A DNA stretch of 64,000 nt from Microbacterium album. GTDB lineage: Bacteria; Actinomycetota; Actinomycetes; Actinomycetales; Microbacteriaceae. The stretch lies in NCBI RefSeq assembly GCF_014643695.1, contig NZ_BMJY01000001.1, positions 62,001 through 126,000 on the forward strand, given 5' to 3'. The notes below the pieces were generated by a model, which made no database searches, was not told the DNA's origin, and saw only the letters and a list, made by a program, of their open reading frames with translations. Positions 44,456 to 53,713 of this stretch are shown in pieces. Within the stretch, counting starts at the first letter, position 1. Each line of letters starts with the position of its first letter. Made by a program: the position numbers and the translations under genes.

Positions 44456-45685
44456 GTGGGACTGGCGCGGGATGTGAAGAAGGCAGGAGAGCTCTTCCGG
44501 AAGGCCCTCGCCGCTCGGCAGGCGAAGCGCGACCTCCGCGCGGCGTTCGCCGCCGGACCCCCGCATCCGGCCCGGCACTACCGCATCGCCGTGTACTTCG
44601 CGGACGGCGAGGTCAACATGTACCAGGTGCGCCAGTGGTACCGGCCGCTCGCCGGGCTCGCCGAGAGGTGGCCGGTCGTGGTCCTGGCGCGCAACGCGAC
44701 GGGGGCCGCGGCGCTGCTGCACGACGACGCGCTGCCCGTGGCCTATGTGCCGGGCGTCGGGGACATGGAGCGGTTCCTGGCAGCCCAGGACATCCGCATC
44801 GTCCTGTACGTGAACCAGAACACGCGGAACTTCCAGATGTTCCGCTACGGGCAGCGGTGGCACGTGTTCATCAACCACGGCGAGTCCGACAAGATGTACA
44901 TGACGACCAACCAGTTCAAGGCGTACGACGTGGCCCTCGTCGCCGGACAGGCGGCACGCGAGCGGCTCTCCCGCACGCTGTGGGACTACGACGTCGACCG
45001 CCGCACGATCGAGATCGGGCGCCCCCAGGCGGATCACTACGAGGGCGAGGTGCCGTTCGAAGCCGACGAGCGCACGGTGGTCCTGTACGCGCCCACGTGG
45101 GAGGGCGACCGTCCCGCGGCGCGCTACGGGTCGGTGCGCTCCCACGGCGAAGCGCTCGTGTCGGCGCTGCTCGCGACGGGGCGGCACCGCGTGATCTACC
45201 GGCCCCACCCGCGAAGCGGCGTCGTGGACCCGGAGTTCGGGGCGGCGAACCAGCGCATCATCCAGGCCCTGCGCGCCGCGAACGAGGCCGATCCGCGCGC
45301 GCAGCACGTGTTCGACGACGGTCCGGATGTCGGCTGGCAGCTGGCGGCGGCGGACGTCGCGGTGGTCGACATCTCGGCCATGATCTACGACCGCCTGGCC
45401 ACGGGGCGTCCGCTCCTCGTGGCGCGACCGGCGGATGCGGCCGCGGAGGTCGACGAGGGCGGGTACCTGTCGGCGTGCGAGTGGCTGCGCGCCGAGGACG
45501 CGGGGGACATCGTCGCGGAGGTGGACCGCGTGCGCCGCGACCCGCTCGCGGCCGAGCGGCTGAGCCACTGGGTAGGCCACTACTTCGGCGACACGGCTCC
45601 CGGCGCGGCGACGGCGCGCTTCCACGCCGCCATCGGACAGCTCATGGACCGGTGGGACGACTGGAACGCCCGCTCACAGGGATGA
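44456..45685 (+). CDS. CDP-glycerol glycerophosphotransferase-like enzyme (3)
   Basis: A 409-residue relative of the two enzymes above, more divergent. It has FINHGESDKMYM and VVDISAMIYDRLA in place of the HGxPLK and TDYSS motifs, so the key His and Asp/Ser remain, but the Lys is displaced. The start is GTG at 44456, 51 bases from the divergent GT2 start. The 3' end overlaps the end of the convergent MFS gene by 12 bases. Confidence 0.87.
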   Translation: MGLARDVKKAGELFRKALAARQAKRDLRAAFAAGPPHPARHYRIAVYFADGEVNMYQVRQWYRPLAGLAERWPVVVLARNATGAAALLHDDALPVAYVPGVGDMERFLAAQDIRIVLYVNQNTRNFQMFRYGQRWHVFINHGESDKMYMTTNQFKAYDVALVAGQAARERLSRTLWDYDVDRRTIEIGRPQADHYEGEVPFEADERTVVLYAPTWEGDRPAARYGSVRSHGEALVSALLATGRHRVIYRPHPRSGVVDPEFGAANQRIIQALRAANEADPRAQHVFDDGPDVGWQLAAADVAVVDISAMIYDRLATGRPLLVARPADAAAEVDEGGYLSACEWLRAEDAGDIVAEVDRVRRDPLAAERLSHWVGHYFGDTAPGAATARFHAAIGQLMDRWDDWNARSQG

Positions 45686-47149
45686 CGTGGTGCCGGTCGC
45701 CGTGGCCGCCGGATCCGGAGCCCGGTCGGTGAAGGCGGTGCGCGGCACGAGCGTGAGCGCGCCTGCCGCGAGCACCGCCGTGCCGCCGCACACGATCCAC
45801 ACGGTGACGTAACCCGCGAACGACCCGGCCGTGCTGTCGGCGACCTCCGCTGCGCCGTTCAGCAGCGCGATGCCGAAGATGCACGACGCGATCGCGCCGC
45901 CGACCGTCTTGACCGCGTTCGTCAGACCCGTCGCGACGCCCGTCTGCGCGAGCGGAGCGGCCGCGGCCGCGGCCGCCGGCAGGGCGGCGACCAGGGCGCC
46001 CGACCCGATCCCGGCGATCGCCATGTTGGTCACCACCTGGCCGTACGACGCGTGGAAGGGCAGGAAGAGCAGATACCCGGCCGCCACCAGCAGCGTGGCG
46101 CCGATGAGCGTCGCGCGCGGGGTGACTCGCCGCGCGGCGAGCGGGTAGAGCAGGGCGCCGACGATCATCGCGATCAGGTAGAACCCGATGATGAGCGAGG
46201 TCGCGAACCCGGCGGTGCCGAGGCCGTAGCCGTGGACGGATGGGTCGGTGCGGGCGAACGTGGACAGCGGGGCCTGGGCGCCCAGGACGCTCACGCCGAA
46301 CAGCCCCGCCGTGAGGAAGACCGGCCACAACGACGCGTCCGCGAACATGCGCACGTCGATGAGCGGGTCCGGGTGCCGCAGCTCCCACAGCGCGAAGGGC
46401 CAGATGAGCGCGAGGCCGACCAGCACGAGCGCCCACGCCGTCAGGCCCGCATCGAGCCGGAGGAGGCTGAGCCCGCCCGTGAAGGCCAGGAGTGCGAACG
46501 TCAGGAGCACCGCGCCGGTCGTGTCGAACCGCCCGCCGTTCGGGTCGGGCGACTCCGTCACGCCGAAGAGGATCACGACGAAGCACACGGCGACCGCGAT
46601 GCCCGGGATGAGCAGCACGAGCCACAGCGGCAGGGCGTCCACGAGGGCGCCGCCGACGAGCGCGCCCGAGATCGCACCCGCTTCGAGCGCCGCGACCAGC
46701 AGGCCCGCGGCCTTGGCCGTGACCGCGGCGCCCGCCCCGGTCGAGCGCGAGCGCGACCAGATCAGGGCGATCTCCAGCGGCAGCCACACGACGTAGAAGC
46801 CCTGCAGCGCCCAGGCGATCAGGAACACCGCGAACGAATCCGTGAACGGCAGGGCGAGCGACGCGATCGCCGTGAGCGCCGTCGAGACCAGGAGCATCCG
46901 CTTGTGCCCGACCATGTCGCCGAGCTTCGCGAAGATCGGCACGATGAGCGCCGAGAGCATCAGCTGCGATCCCTCGAGCCAGTTGACGTCGGCGTCGTGG
47001 ATGCGCAGGTGCCGCGCGATGTCCGTCAGCATCGGCGTGTAGTACCCCTGCAGCACGCCGCTGGTGAACTCCACGAACGCGAGGAACCCGACCACGCCCG
47101 CGAGCGCCCCGAGCGGCGCGCGCGCCCGCACCGTCCGCCGGGCGATCAC
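45674..47149 (-). CDS. MFS transporter, DHA2/EmrB-like exporter
   Basis: A 491-residue transporter with about 14 predicted transmembrane segments, as in the EmrB/QacA group. Near the N-terminus it has the family-like LMLSALIVPIFAKLGDMVGHKRML (motif A region). It likely exports drugs or metabolites by proton exchange. GTG at 47149 overlaps the peptidase stop (GTGA), so it is coupled to that gene. The extra upstream open frame is antisense-like and excluded. Confidence 0.9.
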   Translation of the reverse strand: MIARRTVRARAPLGALAGVVGFLAFVEFTSGVLQGYYTPMLTDIARHLRIHDADVNWLEGSQLMLSALIVPIFAKLGDMVGHKRMLLVSTALTAIASLALPFTDSFAVFLIAWALQGFYVVWLPLEIALIWSRSRSTGAGAAVTAKAAGLLVAALEAGAISGALVGGALVDALPLWLVLLIPGIAVAVCFVVILFGVTESPDPNGGRFDTTGAVLLTFALLAFTGGLSLLRLDAGLTAWALVLVGLALIWPFALWELRHPDPLIDVRMFADASLWPVFLTAGLFGVSVLGAQAPLSTFARTDPSVHGYGLGTAGFATSLIIGFYLIAMIVGALLYPLAARRVTPRATLIGATLLVAAGYLLFLPFHASYGQVVTNMAIAGIGSGALVAALPAAAAAAAPLAQTGVATGLTNAVKTVGGAIASCIFGIALLNGAAEVADSTAGSFAGYVTVWIVCGGTAVLAAGALTLVPRTAFTDRAPDPAATATGTTSSL

Positions 47150-48543
47150 CGGATGCTCCCGGGCTGTGCGGCCGGCAGGCCCGTCAGGAGCGCCACGTGG
47201 AAGTCCCGTCCGCGCTCGAGCGAGGAAATCTCGACGCGCTCGTCGACCCCGTGGATGCTCGCGCGCTGCGCGGCGGACATCTCCAGCGGCGCGAAGCGGT
47301 AGACGGCGGGGCTGAAGCGGTGGAAGTGACGCGCGTCGCTGGCCTGCATCATCAGGTACGGCGCCGGCAGCGCGTCGGGATACGCGGCGCGCACGGCGGA
47401 GGTGACGGCGTCGTACGGGCCGCCGCTCGCGGGCGATTCGGGGGAGGGGTCGCTGCCCTCGACGAGCGTGACCGCGACCTTCGGGTCTCGCACGCGGCGC
47501 CGGATGCGCGCGAGCGCCCCCTCGACCGTCTCGCCCGGAAGGATGCGCACGTTGAGCGTGGCCGAGGCGCGCGCGGGCAGGACGTTCGAAGCGGAGCCGC
47601 CGTCGAGCATCGTGGCGGCGATGGTGGTGCGCACGAGGGCCGCGGGCTCGCCGCCGGCGAGGGCGAAGACGCGCGCCGTGAGGGGCGGCGCCGCGGCGAG
47701 CAGCCGGAGCGCGAGTCGCGCGGGCCCCTGCGCCCGCTGCGCGAAGGCACCGAGCATCCGAGCGATCGAGACGGGCGTGCGGGGTCGGAACGTGCCCGCG
47801 TTCAGCCGTTCGACCGCGCGCGCGATCCGTCCGACCGCGGTGACGCCACGCGGGGCCGACGCGTGGCCACCGTCCCCGCGGGCCTCCAGGCGGAACGTCG
47901 CGATGCCCTTCTCGCCGACGCCGATCATCGCGGCGCGTCCCCGCACGAGAGGCAGGGGCGCGTCGACCACGGCGCCGCCCTCGTCGATCACGAGCCACGG
48001 CGTGACGCCGCGCTCCCGCAGGGTCGCGGCGATCGTGCGCGCGGCGTCGCCGAAGGTCTCCTCGTTGCCGCCGAAGGAGAGGTACACGTCGCGCGTGGGC
48101 GCGAATCCCGCTGCCAGCAGGTCCTCGACGGCCTCGAGCACCACCAGCAGCGGGCCCTTGTCGTCGAGCGCGCCGCGGCCGTGCACCCAGCCGTCCACGA
48201 TGCGGCCCGAGAACGGCGGATGCGTCCATCCGTCCTCGGCGTCGGCCGGCACCACGTCGTAGTGGGCCATCAGCACGATCGGGTCGCCGACGCCCGTGCC
48301 CGCCCAGCGGTACAGCAGCCCCAGGTCCGTGATCCGCTCGAGCGAGAGGTGCGTGTGGACGAGCGGGTAGAGCTCGCGCAGCAGTGCGACGAACGTCTCG
48401 AAGGGCTCGTGCCCGGTCGCGTCCAGGTGGGCGCTCACCGTGGGGATTCGGATCATCTCGGCGAGGCGCTCGCCGATGCCGTCGCGGCGGGGCACGGCAC
48501 GGGCATCGGCGGGCGCGGAGGAGGGGCGGCTCGGGTCTGCCAT
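47146..48543 (-). CDS. M20 family metallopeptidase
   Basis: A 465-residue dizinc peptidase. Metal ligands and catalytic residues are visible in LMAHYDVVP (His, Asp), GRGALDDKG (bridging Asp), GGNEET (Glu base) and a late ARHFHRF His. The size and the R-group fit PM20D1/carboxypeptidase-S-like enzymes. ATG at 48543 is the start. It is the first gene of a two-gene operon with the MFS exporter. A peptide or N-acyl amino acid substrate is likely but unknown. Confidence 0.92.
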   Translation of the reverse strand: MADPSRPSSAPADARAVPRRDGIGERLAEMIRIPTVSAHLDATGHEPFETFVALLRELYPLVHTHLSLERITDLGLLYRWAGTGVGDPIVLMAHYDVVPADAEDGWTHPPFSGRIVDGWVHGRGALDDKGPLLVVLEAVEDLLAAGFAPTRDVYLSFGGNEETFGDAARTIAATLRERGVTPWLVIDEGGAVVDAPLPLVRGRAAMIGVGEKGIATFRLEARGDGGHASAPRGVTAVGRIARAVERLNAGTFRPRTPVSIARMLGAFAQRAQGPARLALRLLAAAPPLTARVFALAGGEPAALVRTTIAATMLDGGSASNVLPARASATLNVRILPGETVEGALARIRRRVRDPKVAVTLVEGSDPSPESPASGGPYDAVTSAVRAAYPDALPAPYLMMQASDARHFHRFSPAVYRFAPLEMSAAQRASIHGVDERVEISSLERGRDFHVALLTGLPAAQPGSIR

Positions 48544-48788
48544 TCGCTCACCATAGTGGGCGGGACCGGCCTCGCACATCCTCTCATCGTGCAGCGCTAC
48601 GCGGCGCCGCGGGCGCGCCCGATCGTCGCGGGGAGCGGCGGGAATGGCGCGCCGCCGTCGTTCGTTGTAGTCTGTGATGCTCGGACACCTCGTCCGGGCG
48701 CTCGACCCCAGCGTCGGGACGGCAACGCGCTCGTCGCGTTCACAACTCCACAGCGTGCGACAACGGCTCCTTCGCAAGAGGGATTCAC

Positions 48789-49155
48789 GGGGCTGATCGG
48801 TTTCGACAGTGCTTGCGAATCTGCGAGAAGCGGGCCGAGGATGCAGGGTTATCTCGTAAACGCTCCCTGCGAACCAATAAGTGCCGAATCCAAGCGCACT
48901 GACTTCGCCCTCGCTGCCTAAGCGAGCCCGATAGTCCGTCAGACCGTGGTTGATCCCGACACGGACCCTGGCGTCATCTAGGGATCTTGCTGAGTGACGG
49001 TGTCGGGACGTCACTCGGGACTTTTTCTCGACTGGGCCCGTCGACTTAGGTGTCTGTGACAAAGGTCGGGGCCGAGCAGAACGCTTCCACAGACTGCGCC
49101 CGGAGAAGCCCCAGAGACTCAGCGCTGGACGGGGGTTCGATTCCCCCCAGCTCCA
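48789..49155 (+). ncRNA. ssrA: tmRNA (transfer-messenger RNA)
   Basis: The acceptor stem pairs GGGGCTG at 48789-48795 with CAGCTCC at 49148-49154, and the 3' T-arm (GGGTTCGATTCC) is clear. Trans-translation rescues stalled ribosomes. The tag frame reads GCC at 48883 to TAA at 48919-48921, giving AESKRTDFALAA; the FALAA end matches the degradation tag of actinobacteria. The resume codon is inferred from alignment with the usual pattern. CCA is not encoded at the 3' end. A strong terminator follows at 49180. Confidence 0.95.
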
Positions 49156-49179
49156 CGGACGTTGTCGCACTTACGGATG

Positions 49180-49223
49180 ACCCCCGCGTTCCCTTACGAG
49201 AGTATGGAACGCGGGGGTTTTCT
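49180..49223 (+). terminator. Terminator of ssrA
   Basis: A 13-bp stem (49180-49192, 49206-49218) is followed by TTTTCT, a classical Rho-independent terminator 25 bases past the tmRNA end. Confidence 0.92.
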
Positions 49224-49257
49224 GTGCACGCAGGACGCTGGCCGCGCCGTTCGCCGG

Positions 49258-49428
49258 TCAGTCGCCGTCGGGGCCGTCGAGTTCGCCGGACTCGGCGGCG
49301 GAGAGATCCCGGTCTTCCACGACAACCGCTGCGGACGCGCCGAGGGAGTCCCCGGCACGCAGGTTCGACGCCTCAAGAGCTCGTTCGATCGCGAGGTCGA
49401 CCTCGGATCGCGGTTCCGTTGTGTCCAT
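49258..49428 (-). CDS. Doubtful small open reading frame
   Basis: A 56-residue acidic reading (ends DGPDGD) without a ribosome site. It may be a chance frame or a decayed gene between the tmRNA terminator and the permease fragment at 49.5 kb. I do not recognise it. Confidence 0.25.
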   Translation of the reverse strand: MDTTEPRSEVDLAIERALEASNLRAGDSLGASAAVVVEDRDLSAAESGELDGPDGD

Positions 49429-49499
49429 GAGGGGAGCGTAGCGCGCGACGTTCTCTGCCGTAGCCGGCTCAGCGAGGAGCGGATCGCCGCCTGACGCGG

Positions 49500-49612
49500 C
49501 TATCCGATCCACCACTCGTTGCCCGGTGCCTGGCCGTTGAGCAGGGCGCGCTCGGCGTCGATGATGGGGGTCATGGTCTGGTGCTGCGTGAGACCCTGTC
49601 ACCGATCGGGTT
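49500..49612 (-). pseudogene. Remnant of an ABC-2 permease gene end
   Basis: About 110 bases read in one frame as QGLTQHQTMTPIIDAERALL then NGQAPGNEWWIG and a stop. This is nearly identical to the segment QGFAQHQPMTPIIDAARALL then NGETPGSEWWIG of the permease at 60250-61086. An in-frame TGA lies just before the match and a stop cuts it off about 20 residues early. It is thus a non-functional leftover of a second permease copy. The match in DNA is also evident (49500-49612 against about 60333-60446). Confidence 0.8.
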
Positions 49613-49661
49613 CAGCTGGTGGACCGCTGCTCGGGGACCGAGGGCGTTGATGGTCGTGTCT

Positions 49662-50177
49662 TCACGAACAGGTTAACTTGTTCGTTGTTCCGGATACGTT
49701 GCTGCCGTTCCCTGCGGTCGCGCTTGCGAGCAAGGTCGTGCCGTTGTATGCGCGTACAACACCGCTGCTGCGCGAGTTTGCGATCGACCTGACTGAGCCG
49801 ACGAGACCGGACACGCTGTGGCTGCTGGCACACGTGGAGAATGTGATTTTGTCACCCCTGTACCCGGTCTGGTTGTATGCACAGAACGTGCCGCTGGCGC
49901 ATCCGCCGACGGCTGCGAGGGCGACGACGTCGGTGGCGAGCACAACGCTCGAGCCAGCTCGGCTACTGGTGGGGTCGAGCGTGAGAACGACACGACCGTC
50001 ATCCCAATTCACCTCGTTCCACGACGTCTGGACACCGCCTGGGCGGTCCGCTAGAGCGGCTTCGACTCGCTCCTGCATGTCCTGGGTTGGGGTCTCGGCC
50101 GCGAAAGTGACGGTTGGGGCGGTGAAGAACAACATCCCGGCGATCGCCATTGCGGCGGGAACGAGTTTCTTGGCCAT
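49662..50177 (-). CDS. Secreted peptidase inhibitor family I36-like protein
   Basis: A 171-residue exported protein. Residues 1-27 are a signal peptide ending in TFAAE. The C-terminal half has the beta-gamma-crystallin-like pattern of I36 inhibitors (CASGTFCAYNQTGYRGDKITFS, two Cys pairs). Family members in Streptomyces inhibit metalloproteases; here only structural resemblance can be seen. ATG at 50177 follows AGGA. It is the last gene after the sigma and CU044-type genes, 8 bases away from the latter. Confidence 0.85.
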   Translation of the reverse strand: MAKKLVPAAMAIAGMLFFTAPTVTFAAETPTQDMQERVEAALADRPGGVQTSWNEVNWDDGRVVLTLDPTSSRAGSSVVLATDVVALAAVGGCASGTFCAYNQTGYRGDKITFSTCASSHSVSGLVGSVRSIANSRSSGVVRAYNGTTLLASATAGNGSNVSGTTNKLTCS

Positions 50178-50184
50178 TGTGGTC

Positions 50185-51210
50185 CTATTCCCATGCGTAG
50201 TAGTTGACAACGGACGGTGAATCGATGTCGGTCCGTTCGGTGCCGTGATAGACGACCTCGGTGGCGAGGATCCGCCCGCTTTCCGGGGACACGATGAGGT
50301 AGCTGTCATAGTCGGGCTGGTTCGGATCGTGCGCCACAAAGGCGATACCATCCCGCCCAAGTCGGTCGTTGACCGATCCGCTGGTATGCAGGTCAGCCAG
50401 CTCGGCGAAGTAGCTCAGCAGAGCTGCTTCCTGGCGCGGGTTGAGCTTCTGTTCGAAGAGGAGGTCGTTGGTCGCCTGGATAGCTTCCACGGCGCTCAAC
50501 GGCTCCGTCGAGCCCGTTGCTGCCATCAAGTACTCACGGATGTCTTCGGCGTTCTCGGGCAGTGCGTCCGGGAAGAAGAACTGGTACTCGCCGGGGCCCC
50601 AGTTCTCCTCCCAGATGACTCCGCCTGGCTCCGGCGCTTCATCCGAGTCAATGGGGTCGCCGTTGCGATCGACCGGCTGCGCAGCGGTGACGACGGTGCG
50701 GTAGGCTCCGCCGGCGGTTCTCGTGAGCTCGTAGCTCTCGGGAGCAACGACCGTGGAAGTGGCGATGCCGTCGTCTTCGGTGTGAAGAGTCCACGCTTGG
50801 AGCCTGATTGTCACTACCTCGGTCGGGACCGCCGACGCTGCACGTTCGCGTGATTCGCTCATCCGTGTGAGAAGCTCCTCCGCAGGAGTGGCATCCTGCC
50901 GAATCGCGAGCAGCGGCGGGGTGGCGGCGTGAACGGACTGGGGCGCCAGCACCATGGCGGCTGCGAAAATCCCGATCGCGGTGGCCATTCCGCCAGCGAC
51001 CCCCAAGCCGGCCAGGCGTCGTTTGCGTCGGCGCTGAGAACGAGAACGGGATTGAGAGCGTCGTGCTGAGACGGGTCTGTAATCGTCGCAAAGTTCCGGC
51101 TCGGCAAGCATCAACTCTGCCAGCTCGCGCTTGGCTCGATCGGTCAGCGGGAGGTCGCGGTGGCCGCTTACCGGACGTGCCGCGCGGATGCGTCGTTCAA
51201 TCTCGTCCAT
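50185..51210 (-). CDS. CU044_5270-family membrane protein, probable anti-sigma partner
   Basis: A 341-residue protein. The N-terminal about 70 residues are cytoplasmic and Arg/Ser-rich; one transmembrane helix lies near residues 70-95, and the rest is external. The layout and the location directly after a sigma factor gene fit the CU044_5270 family, whose members sit next to ECF sigma genes in actinobacteria. An anti-sigma or signal-sensing role is inferred. ATG at 51210 lies inside the end of the sigma gene, so it is coupled by 14 bases of overlap. Confidence 0.82.
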   Translation of the reverse strand: MDEIERRIRAARPVSGHRDLPLTDRAKRELAELMLAEPELCDDYRPVSARRSQSRSRSQRRRKRRLAGLGVAGGMATAIGIFAAAMVLAPQSVHAATPPLLAIRQDATPAEELLTRMSESRERAASAVPTEVVTIRLQAWTLHTEDDGIATSTVVAPESYELTRTAGGAYRTVVTAAQPVDRNGDPIDSDEAPEPGGVIWEENWGPGEYQFFFPDALPENAEDIREYLMAATGSTEPLSAVEAIQATNDLLFEQKLNPRQEAALLSYFAELADLHTSGSVNDRLGRDGIAFVAHDPNQPDYDSYLIVSPESGRILATEVVYHGTERTDIDSPSVVNYYAWE

Positions 51211-51712
51211 GGTTCGCCTCCGTTCTCTGTGCCGCAGAGTTGGAATCTAGGAGTGACCCGACCTTCCGCCTCGCCCGAAGTAGCCGCACACGGACGGTGC
51301 CGGGACGTACCCCGAGGATCGCTGCGATCTCATCGCCGCTGAGGTCCTCCCAATACGCCATGTAGAGCAGTTCCCGGTCCTCGAGCGGCAGCGAGCGGAT
51401 GACCTCGCGAACCTCAGCCGCGTCGGCGGTCTCGGGCCCCAGGATATGACCGAGCGTCAGGGGAGCAGTTGCCGCAGCGAACTGGTCTGCCCGGTTGACT
51501 CGCCGGTACTCGTTTCCGATGACGTTGCGTAGCACCTGGTAGAGCCAGGGCAGGGTGAGTTCCTCCCCGTCGTGATACCGCACCCAAGAGATGCGAAACG
51601 CCTCGGCGACGATATCCTCGGCATCCGAGAACCCGCCGACACGCTGCTCCGCAACGGTGAGCATCAGGCGGTAGTAGCGCCGGTAGAACCTCGTGAACGT
51701 CTCGACGACCAC
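51197..51712 (-). CDS. ECF-type RNA polymerase sigma factor
   Basis: A 171-residue sigma factor with region 2 (DAEDIVAEAFRISWVRYHDG) and region 4 (LSGDEIAAILGVRPGTVRVRLLRARRKV). It directs RNA polymerase to a limited regulon. GTG at 51712 is chosen because AAGGGAGAG lies just before it; a longer TTG reading from 51775 is less likely. The next gene overlaps and encodes a likely membrane regulator. It is downstream of, and may control, the exporter operon at 51.9-55.5 kb. Confidence 0.9.
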   Translation of the reverse strand: MVVETFTRFYRRYYRLMLTVAEQRVGGFSDAEDIVAEAFRISWVRYHDGEELTLPWLYQVLRNVIGNEYRRVNRADQFAAATAPLTLGHILGPETADAAEVREVIRSLPLEDRELLYMAYWEDLSGDEIAAILGVRPGTVRVRLLRARRKVGSLLDSNSAAQRTEANHGRD

Positions 51713-51878
51713 CGCCTCTCCCTTCCGACGCTCGTCCGGAGTCTGCCCTCCAATTGACCTATTTCCGCAGGCCAACGGGATGTTACATCGGAGTCCGACG
51801 CGGATGTCATAGGGGGAGGAGCGCTCGCTCCCGCGCTCGGTGGGCGACAGGCGTCGGAGCCTGGTTCAGCAGCGTGGC

Positions 51879-53024
51879 CTAGGTTCGCATGACTTCGGAT
51901 AGGTCGCGCCCATAGCTTAGGAAAGCGGGGACAAGGGTGCTCAGGCCGGCGGTCACGGTCGCGACGATGAGAGAGACCAGCGGATACCACGGCTCATACA
52001 GCGGCGCTTCGATCCCGAGTTGATCCCCGAAGGAGCCGACGACGAGCGGGAAGAGAACGACTGAGGCGGCAGTGGCCACCGCCGCGGCGATGAGAGCGAG
52101 GATCTGGGATTCGAGCATCACAATGCTCGCGATGTTCGCACGGCTGGCGCCCATCGTCCGTCTGAGCGCGAATTCTCTGGAACGGGCGCGGGCAGTCGCG
52201 AGCCCGATGTTGAGGATGCCAACGATCGTCGTTGCGAGGGCGAGCGTACCGAGGACGAGGAGCACCTGTGCGGTGGTCGCGACCTCGGAGGCGAGTCCGT
52301 CGACCTGGTCAGTCCGGATGGCGTCTCCTGGAGTGAACGGCGCACCGAGCTCAGCGAGCATCCTGGCGACCCCGGCGATGTCTTCCGGCACGAGGGTCGG
52401 ACCGTTCAGGACGATCATCACCGCGCCGAAGGTCGGCTTGAAACGGAGGAAGTCGGTGAGGTTGAGGTAGGCGTGAGGCTGGTCGTCCCCGTCCCGGATG
52501 ATGCCGATCACGACAGCATCCAGCCTCGTCTCCCTCGTTCCGGCACTTACCGCGACGCCCGTGCCGAGACGCGCATAGGCGGCTTCGTTCAGCACCAAGC
52601 GGGGCGCGAGAGAGTCCTGGCCCGAGATCCACTGTCCCGCGATGAGCGGGAACGGACGGATCTCTCGCAGGCTCGGAGTCGCGAATGTCAGGGCGACGTT
52701 GTCGAGGCGGGCGTTCCCTGCCCAGATCCCGACGTCGGCGTCTTCGAGGGTCGCGGCTACCTTGTGAGCATCGGCGCGATCGTGCAGCTGAGACATGGTG
52801 CGCTGCAGAACGTCGATGGAGCGTACACCGGAGGCGGCAACCTGCGCGGTGACTTCGTCGCCACCGGTGAGGATCGCCTTCTGCGTGACGGCCTGTCGCA
52901 TCACGGCCGTCGCGCTGATGACCGCGACGAAGCCGAGCATGCCGAGGGTCAGCGTCAGGATAACCAGCGTGCTGCGAACGGGTGCACCGCGAAGCCCTTG
53001 GAATGCGACGCGCAAGATTTTCAT
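51879..53024 (-). CDS. MacB/FtsX-type ABC transporter permease
   Basis: A 381-residue membrane protein. A first transmembrane helix at about residues 20-45 is followed by a large extracellular domain (about 50-250) and three C-terminal helices. The segment FALRRTMGASRANIASIVMLESQILAL is the cytoplasmic coupling motif of MacB-like permeases. These act with an ATPase as mechanotransmitters to move lipoproteins, peptides or antimicrobials outward. ATG at 53024 overlaps the ATPase stop. Confidence 0.92.
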   Translation of the reverse strand: MKILRVAFQGLRGAPVRSTLVILTLTLGMLGFVAVISATAVMRQAVTQKAILTGGDEVTAQVAASGVRSIDVLQRTMSQLHDRADAHKVAATLEDADVGIWAGNARLDNVALTFATPSLREIRPFPLIAGQWISGQDSLAPRLVLNEAAYARLGTGVAVSAGTRETRLDAVVIGIIRDGDDQPHAYLNLTDFLRFKPTFGAVMIVLNGPTLVPEDIAGVARMLAELGAPFTPGDAIRTDQVDGLASEVATTAQVLLVLGTLALATTIVGILNIGLATARARSREFALRRTMGASRANIASIVMLESQILALIAAAVATAASVVLFPLVVGSFGDQLGIEAPLYEPWYPLVSLIVATVTAGLSTLVPAFLSYGRDLSEVMRT

Positions 53025-53713
53025 CGTGTCCGCCGTTCGCGCTCATGTAGGCGGCCTTCGCTGACGTGCAGCGTTCGGTCAGCTCGTGAGGATACGTCGC
53101 TGTCGTGCGTGACCACGATCATCGCGGCGGCGGTACGGTGGACGAGATCAAGCATGAGATCCAGGACGAGAGCACCCGTCTGTTCGTCGAGTGCGCCGGT
53201 CGGCTCATCAGCGAGTATGAGACGAGGCCCGATCACAAGCGCGCGCGCAATCGCGATCCGTTGACGTTCACCACCGCTGACCTGAGCGGGGCGGCGGCGG
53301 GCGAGATGGCCGATGTCCAGCAGGTCGAGCTGCTCGAACGCCCGGCGCCGGATGTCCCGAAATCCGTCGCTGCTGGAGTGCATGAGCGGCAGCTCCACGT
53401 TCTCCAGGGCGCTCAAATGGGCAACGAGTCCGGAGTTCTGAAGCACGAATCCGATTGACGTTGCGCGCAACCTGGCCGCTGAGCGCTCGCTTAAGCTCAT
53501 GATTTCCGTGTCGCCGAGGTGATAGGAGGTGCCGCGGTCGAACGGGGCGAGAAGACCGAGGCAAGACAGCAGCGTGCTCTTTCCTGACCCGGATCGACCG
53601 ACGATCGCCAACGACTCGCCAGCCCGCAGCTCCAAATCCACCTCGTGCAGGACGCGTGCGCCGCCCGAGAGGGTACGCGATGCGTTCTCAAGCCCGATGA
53701 TCCGGTCAGCCAT
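53021..53713 (-). CDS. MacB/LolD-type ABC transporter ATP-binding protein
   Basis: A 230-residue ATPase. Walker A GRSGSGKST is at residues 39-47, the VSGGERQRIAIARAL signature and LILADEPTGALDE Walker B follow. This set is typical of MacB-like exporters. It powers the FtsX-type permease encoded next. ATG at 53713 overlaps the adaptor gene by 8 bases. Confidence 0.94.
   Translation of the reverse strand: MADRIIGLENASRTLSGGARVLHEVDLELRAGESLAIVGRSGSGKSTLLSCLGLLAPFDRGTSYHLGDTEIMSLSERSAARLRATSIGFVLQNSGLVAHLSALENVELPLMHSSSDGFRDIRRRAFEQLDLLDIGHLARRRPAQVSGGERQRIAIARALVIGPRLILADEPTGALDEQTGALVLDLMLDLVHRTAAAMIVVTHDSDVSSRADRTLHVSEGRLHERERRTR

Noticed and set aside
49141..49157. tmRNA 3' end as an attachment site with a second copy downstream
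   Set aside because: I looked for a repeat of the T-arm/acceptor sequence elsewhere in the window and found none, and there is no integrase gene.
48544..49170. Peptidase frame extended through the tmRNA
   Set aside because: It crosses ssrA, an RNA gene; the peptidase domain begins at 48543 and the extra sequence has no protein-like pattern.
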